Positions 1-5,194 of a stretch of 6,242 nt of DNA are shown in pieces. Source of the DNA: Clostridia bacterium (GTDB lineage: Bacteria; Bacillota; Clostridia; Oscillospirales; Acutalibacteraceae); the NCBI GenBank assembly GCA_900759575.1, contig CAAEVU010000229.1:1-6242 (forward strand), in the 5' to 3' direction. The notes beneath the pieces are model-generated. The model did not search any database. It was given only the letters and a program-made list of their open reading frames with translations, and was not told where the DNA came from. Within the stretch, counting starts at the first letter, position 1. Each line of letters opens with the position of its first letter. Made by a program: the position numbers and the translations under genes.

Positions 1-1333
1 ACCGCTTGATGTAGTTTTCCAGATTTTCCCGGCGGGCGCCCGGCCTTGCGGCGGAAATGGCGTCGGCGGCCTGGACGATACAGGCGATAACAGTTTTCGC
101 TTCCACGTCTCCATGGTGGGCGGCGATAGCGTGGATCACAGCCTCGCTTTCACGATACTTCCGGGCAACTTCCACACCGATCTGCACGTGGGAGCCTTCC
201 ATTTCGTGGTCCAGAGCTTTGCCAATATCGTGGAGCAAACCGGCACGTTTGGCCACCGTGGGGTCAAGCCCCAGCTCCGAGGCCATCATACCGGAAAGAT
301 AAGCCACTTCCAAAGAGTGGTTCAGCACGTTTTGACCGTAGCTGGTACGGTAACGCAGCCGGCCCAACAGCTTTACCAGTTCGTGATGGACGCCGTTGAC
401 ACCCACTTCCAAAACAGCCCGTTCGCCTTCCGCCTTAATGGTGGCGTCCACCTCACGGCGGGCTTTTTCCACTGTTTCTTCAATGCGGGTGGGATGAATA
501 CGGCCATCGGCGATCAACTTTTCCAAAGCGATTCTGGCCACTTCCCGACGGACGGGTTCGAAGCTGGAAAGTGTAATGGCTTCCGGCGTGTCGTCGATGA
601 TCAGGTCCACTCCGGTCAGGGTCTCGATAGCCCGGATGTTCCGGCCCTCGCGGCCGATGATCCGGCCTTTCATCTCGTCGTTGGGCAGGGGCACAACGCT
701 GATGGCGGCTTCGGATACATGATCCGCCGCGCAGCGCTGGATAGCCAGGGCGATGATTTCCCGGGCGGTCTTGTCTGCCTCTTCTTTGGTTTGCTGCTCA
801 AATTCCCGGATCTTGACTGCCTTCTCATGAGTCAGCTCGTTTTCCAGGTTGTTCAGCAAGTATTCCTTAGCCTGTTCCACCGTAAAGGAGGAGATTTTCT
901 CCAACATGTCGAACTGGCTTTTCTTCACGGCTTCCGCTTCTTGCAGGCGTTCTTCGGCCTTTTTGTTTTTCTGGTCGATCTGGTTTTCCTTGCGCTCCAT
1001 GTTTTCCAGCTTTTTCTCCAGGCTTTCCTCTTTCTGGAGAATACGCCGTTCCTGATGCTGGATTTCCTTTCGGCGGTCGGCCAGTTCCTTTTCGGATTCA
1101 TTTCTCAGGCGGTGTAATTCGTCCTTGCCTTCCAGCACGATCTCTTTCTTTTTGGCTTCGGCGTTTTTGATGGCGTCGCCCACAATGCGTTTTGCTTCCT
1201 GTTCGGCAGAGCCGATTTCAGCTTCGGCTTTATTTTTGCGGTAGTTGAAGCCCAGAAAGAATGCTGCCGCGCCGGCCACAGCCGCCACGATAACGGCGAT
1301 GACGATACACAGCCACACAGCGATTTGGCCCAA
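1..1333 (-). CDS. rny: Ribonuclease Y (RNase Y), C-terminus cut by the window edge
   Basis: Endoribonuclease that starts bulk mRNA decay in many Firmicutes, anchored in the inner face of the membrane. The frame is open for 444 codons to the left edge. The family is usually about 520 aa, so roughly 75 C-terminal residues are missing. In order I see one N-terminal membrane segment (about residues 4-28), a long charged coiled coil rich in Glu, Lys and Gln (about 30-190), a KH domain with GRIIGREGRNIR at 223-234, and an HD domain with NHSLE around 338-342, the metal-binding His368-Asp369 in LLHDIGKA, and AHHGD at 405-409. His368/Asp369 has the same numbering as I recall for the Bacillus subtilis enzyme, which supports the chosen start. 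That start is TTG at 1333-1331, because an in-frame TGA lies directly upstream (1336-1334) and GGAGG sits 7 nt away. No frameshift or missing catalytic residue is visible. Confidence 0.97.
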   Translation of the reverse strand, partial: MGQIAVWLCIVIAVIVAAVAGAAAFFLGFNYRKNKAEAEIGSAEQEAKRIVGDAIKNAEAKKKEIVLEGKDELHRLRNESEKELADRRKEIQHQERRILQKEESLEKKLENMERKENQIDQKNKKAEERLQEAEAVKKSQFDMLEKISSFTVEQAKEYLLNNLENELTHEKAVKIREFEQQTKEEADKTAREIIALAIQRCAADHVSEAAISVVPLPNDEMKGRIIGREGRNIRAIETLTGVDLIIDDTPEAITLSSFEPVRREVARIALEKLIADGRIHPTRIEETVEKARREVDATIKAEGERAVLEVGVNGVHHELVKLLGRLRYRTSYGQNVLNHSLEVAYLSGMMASELGLDPTVAKRAGLLHDIGKALDHEMEGSHVQIGVEVARKYRESEAVIHAIAAHHGDVEAKTVIACIVQAADAISAARPGARRENLENYIKR

Positions 1334-1630
1334 TCAGGCACCTCCTTTTCCTTGTTTCGTATTTTTAATTTCACAATACAGGAGAAGCCAGAGCGTAGTT
1401 TGCCCTGGGAAGTGCAGCGGACCGCTTCGTCATGAAATTTTCAAGGTTTCATTCTCTTACCGTTTATTGCATTTTGGGATACCTTTGTGGAATGGGTAGA
1501 AAAATCCCACAAAAGAGGGATGAAAACCGGCCGATTCCGGCGATTTTTATAAAAATTACTCAATAAAAAATAAGTAAAAATGAAAAACAGGGAAATTCAT
1601 ATATAAAAGCGCCAAGTGCACTCTGTTTTT
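1334..1630 (-). other. Long untranslated leader of rny (non-coding stretch)
   Basis: About 300 bases without a credible gene on either strand. If the promoter at 1631-1660 is used, this is the rny 5' untranslated region, roughly 290 nt long. It holds an AT-rich block (about 1541-1615) containing a perfect 14-base palindrome at 1543-1556. It also holds competing short inverted repeats: TTTGTGG at 1484-1490 with CCACAAA at 1507-1513, and ATCCC/GGGAT spanning about 1504-1521. I recognise no known riboswitch or small RNA here. The inverted repeats may be mRNA structure, but without comparative data that is only a possibility. Confidence 0.5.
1339..1348 (-). promoter_or_regulatory. Ribosome binding site fixing the TTG start of rny
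   Basis: On the minus strand AAAGGAGGTG gives near-perfect complementarity to the 16S rRNA tail. Its GGAGG core (1345-1341) lies 7 nt before TTG at 1333. The in-frame TGA between them rules out any upstream start, so this site decides the start codon. Confidence 0.9.
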
Positions 1631-1660
1631 ATTCTAGCCCCACCTACAGGTAGTTGTCAA
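1631..1660 (-). promoter_or_regulatory. Sigma-A-type promoter reading toward rny
   Basis: On the minus strand a perfect TTGACA (1660-1655) is followed after 18 bp by TAGAAT (1636-1631), one base off the TATAAT consensus. Transcription would begin near 1624 and run toward rny. The spacing is 1 bp longer than optimal. Position and orientation fit the divergent arrangement with the thrS promoter. Confidence 0.7.
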
Positions 1661-1713
1661 GAAAATTGTAACATTTTATTCACAAAAAGAAGCAAACCAC
1701 TTCTTTCAGAACC

Positions 1714-1742
1714 TTGACAAGGGCGGCGGCAAATGCTATATT
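1714..1742 (+). promoter_or_regulatory. Promoter of the thrS T-box leader
   Basis: A perfect -35 TTGACA (1714-1719) is followed by a 17-bp spacer and the -10 TATATT (1737-1742). An extended -10 TG lies at 1734-1735. The start of transcription should fall near 1749, just before the first T-box helix at 1758. This is the strongest promoter in the window and fits housekeeping sigma-A. Confidence 0.88.
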
Positions 1743-1748
1743 TACTAC

Positions 1749-2058
1749 AAATACAAAATGCGACGAAAAGGAAGCCAATTTCCAAAGCGTCCCGGTACAG
1801 AGAGCGGTTGCCGTAGGCTGTAAGCGGCCGTCTGGGCGGGGAATTTGGACACCACCTTAGAGCATCGTTCCGAACGTGGAGAGGGATTTCTCAAAGCCCC
1901 GCGCCAAAGGAACGACGGCTGGCACCGTTACAGGCCGCAACGAGGAAGCGCTTTTGGCGCTTTGAATCCGGGTGGAACCGCGGGTCCCTGGCAAAAAAAT
2001 TGTTGATTGAACATGCCGGACGCCTGCCCCAGAGTGTTTGCTGGGGCAGGCGTCTTTT
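1749..2058 (+). promoter_or_regulatory. T-box riboswitch, threonine-specific, controlling thrS
   Basis: Leader RNA that binds uncharged tRNA-Thr and then permits read-through into thrS. Stem I base: ATGC 1758-1761 pairs with GCAT 1862-1865. A kink-turn-like internal loop follows, then AAGG 1768-1771 with CCTT 1855-1858. The specifier loop ACACCA (1849-1854) holds the Thr codon ACC at 1851-1853, followed by a purine. Above it CCAATTTCC 1775-1783 pairs with GGAATTTGG 1840-1848 around one U-U mismatch. The AGAGAG motif typical of stem I is at 1799-1804. Stem II: CGTTCC 1866-1871 with GGAACG 1909-1914. A stem IIA/B-like helix pairs ACGG 1915-1918 with CCGT 1925-1928, and its loop can pair with 1934-1937 as a pseudoknot. 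Stem III: AAGCGC 1946-1951 with GCGCTT 1957-1962. The T-box sequence GGGTGGAACCGCGG at 1970-1983 carries TGGA, which pairs with the tRNA acceptor end. The start assumes the promoter above. Confidence 0.96.
2019..2058 (+). terminator. Intrinsic terminator of the thrS T-box leader
   Basis: GACGCCTGCCCCAG (2019-2032) pairs perfectly over 14 bp with CTGGGGCAGGCGTC (2041-2054). The loop is 8 nt and a short TTTT run follows at 2055-2058. It lies between the T-box sequence and the thrS ribosome binding site, where the regulated terminator of a transcriptional T-box is expected. The U tract is short, but the stem is very stable. Confidence 0.88.
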
Positions 2059-2084
2059 GCTTCCCCGGCGGAAAGGAGTTTCAC

Positions 2085-3989
2085 ATGGTAAAGATCGATC
2101 TGAAAGGCCAAGTAAAAGAGTTTGAAAACAATGTGACTGCCGGCGACGTGGCAAAATCCATTGGCATGGGTTTGTACAAATCCGCATGCGCCGCCCGTAT
2201 CGATGGGGAAGTTTGCGATCTGCGTACTCCCATCGACCACGACTGTTCTTTGGAGATCCTCACCTTTGATACCGAGGACGGCAAACGTGCTTATTGGCAC
2301 ACCACTTCCCACATTCTGGCACAGGCCATGATGCGGCTGTATCCCGGCACCAAGTTCTCCATTGGCCCGGCGATTGAAAACGGCTTCTACTATGACTTCG
2401 ACCTGGAAGAGCCCCTCTCCACAGAGGATCTGCCCAAGATCGAAGAGGAGATCAAGAAGATCATCAAGGAAAACCTGCCCATCGAGCGTTTCGAGCTGCC
2501 TGCCGACGAGGCCCGGAAACTGATGGAAGGCCAGGAATATAAGGAAGAATTGATCGACGAGCACGCCGGTCAGGGAGAGAAGATCAGCTTCTACCGCCAG
2601 GGCGATTTCACCGACCTGTGCGCCGGTCCCCATCTGATGAGCACCGGCAGCGTGAAAGCTGTAAAGCTCACTGCCATTACAGGCGCATATTGGCGGGGCG
2701 ACGCCAACAACAAGATGCTCACCCGTGTGTACGGCATTTCCTTCCCCAAGCAGTCTATGCTGGATGAGCACCTGCAAATGCTGGAAGAGGCCAAAAAGCG
2801 TGACCACCGGAAGCTGGGCAAAGAGCTGGGTCTGTTCATGCTCACCGAGGAAGGCCCCGGATTCCCCTTCTTCCTGCCCAAGGGCATGGTGCTGCGGAAC
2901 CTGCTGATCGACTACTGGCGCCAGGTCCATAAGAAGTACGGCTATGTGGAGATTTCCACTCCCATGATCCTGAACCGTGCATTGTGGGAGCGCAGCGGCC
3001 ACTGGGATCATTATAAGGACAACATGTACACCACCGTCATCGACGGGGAAGACTACGCGATCAAGCCCATGAACTGCCCCGGCGGCATGCTGGTATATGC
3101 CAGCGAGCCCCATTCCTACAGGGATCTGCCCTTGCGTGTAGGCGAACTGGGCCTGGTGCACCGCCATGAGCTTTCCGGCGCGCTGCACGGATTGTTCCGG
3201 GTGCGCTGCTTTACCCAGGACGACGCCCACCTGTTTATGACTCAGGAGCAGTTGAAGGACGAGATCAAAGGCGTAGTGAGACTGTTCGACGAAGTGTATT
3301 CCGTCTTTGGCCTGCCCTACAAGATCGAACTGTCCACTATGCCCGAGGACCATATCGGTACCGTGGAGCAGTGGGAGCACAACCAGGACATCCTGAAAGA
3401 GGCCATCACCGAGATGGGCAAGGAGTACGAGATCAACGAGGGCGACGGCGCCTTCTACGGACCCAAGCTGGACTTCCATCTGGCGGATTCCCTGGGCCGT
3501 ACCTGGCAGTGCGGCACGGTGCAGCTGGACTCTCAGCTGCCTGAGCGGTTCGAGCTGGAGTACGTGGGCGCTGACGGCCAGAAGCATCGTCCGGTAATGC
3601 TCCACCGCGTGGTGTTGGGCTCCATCGAGCGGTTCATCGGTGTGATCACCGAGCACTTTGCCGGTAAATTCCCCCTGTGGCTGTCTCCTGTGCAGGCAGT
3701 GGTGCTGCCCATCGCGGAGCGTCATCACGAGTATGCGCAGAAGGTGCAGAAGCAGTTGGAGGATGCCGGACTCCGTGTGGAGTGCGACACCCGCAACGAG
3801 AAGATCGGCTATAAGATTCGGGAAGCTCAGCTGCAGCGCACACCTTATATGCTGGTGGTGGGCGACAAGGAAGCGGAAGAGGGCACCGTGTCTGTCCGTC
3901 ACCGCAAGGACGGCGATCTGGGCGCTATGAACGTGGAGGCCTTCATCACCAAAGCTCAGGAAGAAGTGGAGAGCAAGGAAATCAAATAA
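2085..3989 (+). CDS. thrS: Threonine--tRNA ligase (threonyl-tRNA synthetase)
   Basis: Cytoplasmic class II aminoacyl-tRNA synthetase that charges tRNA-Thr and edits mischarged Ser-tRNA-Thr. It is 634 aa, full length for the bacterial family (about 640). Order: TGS domain (about 1-62); editing domain with HTTSH (His72, His76) and CAGPH (Cys179, His183); catalytic core from about 240 with zinc ligands Cys331 (MNCPGG), His382 (DDAHLF) and His507 (MLHRVV); class II motif 2 RVRCFTQDDAHLF; motif 3 around LGSIERF; and an anticodon-binding domain from about 530 to the end. All key residues are present and their spacing matches the Escherichia coli enzyme as I recall it. The ATG at 2085 is preferred over upstream in-frame codons because AAGGAG (2073-2078) sits 6 nt ahead and anything earlier overlaps the terminator. 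Expression should be induced by threonine starvation through the T-box. Leucine is mostly CTG and glycine mostly GGC, as in a well-expressed gene. Confidence 0.98.
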   Translation: MVKIDLKGQVKEFENNVTAGDVAKSIGMGLYKSACAARIDGEVCDLRTPIDHDCSLEILTFDTEDGKRAYWHTTSHILAQAMMRLYPGTKFSIGPAIENGFYYDFDLEEPLSTEDLPKIEEEIKKIIKENLPIERFELPADEARKLMEGQEYKEELIDEHAGQGEKISFYRQGDFTDLCAGPHLMSTGSVKAVKLTAITGAYWRGDANNKMLTRVYGISFPKQSMLDEHLQMLEEAKKRDHRKLGKELGLFMLTEEGPGFPFFLPKGMVLRNLLIDYWRQVHKKYGYVEISTPMILNRALWERSGHWDHYKDNMYTTVIDGEDYAIKPMNCPGGMLVYASEPHSYRDLPLRVGELGLVHRHELSGALHGLFRVRCFTQDDAHLFMTQEQLKDEIKGVVRLFDEVYSVFGLPYKIELSTMPEDHIGTVEQWEHNQDILKEAITEMGKEYEINEGDGAFYGPKLDFHLADSLGRTWQCGTVQLDSQLPERFELEYVGADGQKHRPVMLHRVVLGSIERFIGVITEHFAGKFPLWLSPVQAVVLPIAERHHEYAQKVQKQLEDAGLRVECDTRNEKIGYKIREAQLQRTPYMLVVGDKEAEEGTVSVRHRKDGDLGAMNVEAFITKAQEEVESKEIK

Positions 3990-4026
3990 TGGCTCTGACC
4001 GGGTACGCTCGGCTGGAGAGAAGGGT

Positions 4027-4056
4027 GGGGCTGCCGCAGTATTTTGCGGCAGCCCT
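4027..4056 (+). terminator. Strong GC hairpin after thrS, possible terminator
   Basis: GGGCTGCCGCA (4028-4038) pairs perfectly over 11 bp with TGCGGCAGCCC (4045-4055) around a 6-nt loop. One more G-U pair is possible at the base. It lies about 38 bases after the thrS stop, the usual place for a terminator, but the sequence that follows (TCCCGATTTGTT) has no proper T run. It may terminate weakly or serve as a 3'-end stabilising stem, leaving room for read-through into the transporter gene. Confidence 0.5.
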
Positions 4057-4214
4057 CCCGATTTGTTGCGGCGCGGAGCGTCCGTGGCCGCAGGGTTGGC
4101 CCATGGGGAATGACGGGCTGCGACACGCCTTTCCCGGCGGAAAAAAGGTTGTCCACTGAGCTAGAGAATTTCAGTCCGGTGGAAAACCGTTGTGTTTGAA
4201 AGCGAGTGAAAAGT

Positions 4215-5078
4215 ATGTGGGTCGTTTTTGCGTTTGGTTCCGCGTTTTTTGCCGGGATCACCGCTATTTTGGCGAAATGCGGTATTCGCCAAACGGATTC
4301 CACCATTGCTACGGCCATTCGCACCATTGTGGTGTTGGCCTTTTCCTGGCTGATGGTGTTTGTGGCGGGAACACCGGAGCAGATCGCTTCGCTGGATGGT
4401 TTGACCTGGCTGTTTTTGATCTTGTCGGGTTTGGCCACAGGGGCATCTTGGCTGTGTTATTTTAAGGCGTTGCAGTTGGGGGACATCAATAAGGTGGTGC
4501 CCATTGACAAATCCAGCGTAATCCTCACCATGCTGCTGGCGTTTTTCCTGCTGGGAGAGGGAATCTCCCTGTTTGGCGGCATTGGTGTGGTGCTCATCGG
4601 AGTGGGCACGTTCCTGATGATCGAGAAAAAGCAATCCGCTTCGGAAGCGGCGCAGAAAAACAGTTGGCTGCTGTATGCCATCGGTTCCGCCGTATTTGCC
4701 AGCTTGACGTCCATCCTGGGAAAGTTGGGCATTTCCGGTGTGGAGTCCAACTTGGGCACGGCGATCCGTACAGGGGTCGTGCTGGTGATGGCGTGGATGA
4801 TGGTCTTGGTGGCGGGAAAAACCAGGGAAGTAAAGCATATTCCAGGAAAAGAACTGCTGTTTATTTGCTTGTCCGGAATTGCCACGGGAGCGTCCTGGCT
4901 TTGCTATTACAAGGCGTTGCAGGATGGTCTTGCCAGCGTGGTGGTGCCCATTGATAAGCTGAGCATTTTGGTGACCGTGTTGTTCTCCTTCTTTGTGTTT
5001 CACGAACGGTTGTCCAAAAAGGCCGGTGTGGGCCTGGTGTTGATCGTGGCGGGTACTTTCGCCATGTTGATCCCTTAA
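4215..5078 (+). CDS. EamA/DMT-family transporter made of two similar halves
   Basis: Predicted inner-membrane carrier of the drug/metabolite transporter superfamily; the substrate cannot be read from sequence. From ATG 4215 it is 287 aa. A GTG at 4206 would add three residues, and neither start has a convincing ribosome binding site. Each half has about five hydrophobic segments, roughly residues 3-24, 33-52, 64-83, 95-114 and 119-136, then the same pattern shifted by 149. A short charged linker (137-149) joins them. Shared motifs are TAIRT (33-37 and 182-186), ATGASWLCY (74-82 and 223-231) and VVPIDK (94-99 and 243-248). About half the aligned residues are identical by hand count. Five segments per half puts the halves in opposite orientations, as in ten-helix DMT carriers. 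The half unit resembles the roughly 140-aa single-domain EamA proteins. It lies 225 bases after thrS in the same direction with no clear promoter of its own. It uses more TTG leucine codons than thrS. Confidence 0.9.
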   Translation: MWVVFAFGSAFFAGITAILAKCGIRQTDSTIATAIRTIVVLAFSWLMVFVAGTPEQIASLDGLTWLFLILSGLATGASWLCYFKALQLGDINKVVPIDKSSVILTMLLAFFLLGEGISLFGGIGVVLIGVGTFLMIEKKQSASEAAQKNSWLLYAIGSAVFASLTSILGKLGISGVESNLGTAIRTGVVLVMAWMMVLVAGKTREVKHIPGKELLFICLSGIATGASWLCYYKALQDGLASVVVPIDKLSILVTVLFSFFVFHERLSKKAGVGLVLIVAGTFAMLIP

Positions 5079-5126
5079 ATCCCGTGGGCAATTGTGCCCG
5101 GCAGCGTTTTGCAGGGGAGATGAAAT

Positions 5127-5168
5127 AAAAAACCAGCATCGCGTGGTGGCGCGCGGTGCTGGTTTTTC
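5127..5168. terminator. Bidirectional intrinsic terminator between convergent genes
   Basis: The arm 5128-5143 (AAAAACCAGCATCGCG) pairs with 5152-5167 (CGCGGTGCTGGTTTTT) over 16 bp, with one G-U pair and an 8-nt loop. The plus-strand transcript ends in TTTTTCGTTTT. The minus-strand transcript ends in a run of six T followed by ATTT. The hairpin can therefore end both the transporter transcript and the opposing esterase transcript. It is the only hairpin in the 116-base gap with a U tract on both sides. Confidence 0.93.
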
Positions 5169-5194
5169 GTTTTATGTACCACTGAATGGAGGAT

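Noticed and set aside
113..1117. A 334-codon plus-strand open frame.
   Set aside because: It is the mirror of the rny coding sequence, which shows a full set of RNase Y motifs on the minus strand. The plus-strand peptide has no family motifs.
1105..1374. A minus-strand open frame with an ATG near 1374, ahead of rny.
   Set aside because: It is out of frame with the RNase Y reading frame, overlaps its ribosome binding site and N-terminal codons, and has no protein-like motifs.
1857..3902. A 681-codon open frame on the minus strand, opposite thrS.
   Set aside because: It lies almost entirely antisense to an intact thrS. Its translation is rich in His, Gln, Leu and Val with no recognisable domain, and it also crosses the T-box leader. 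Antisense frames stay open because of third-position GC bias.
4103..4159. An 18-residue open frame between thrS and the transporter gene.
   Set aside because: It has no ribosome binding site and is only an internal ATG of the already doubtful 56-codon frame.
4060..4205. A possible guanidine-type riboswitch, since some DMT-superfamily exporters are controlled this way.
   Set aside because: I could not find the paired ACGR-loop hairpins of the guanidine-II class or the conserved core of the guanidine-I class.
4161..5003. A 280-codon minus-strand open frame.
   Set aside because: It is antisense to the transporter gene and is rich in His, Gln and Asn, the expected shadow of hydrophobic codons.
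5083..5096. A small hairpin GGGCA/TGCCC just after the transporter stop.
   Set aside because: The stem is only 5 bp with no T run, and a far better terminator lies about 30 bases downstream.
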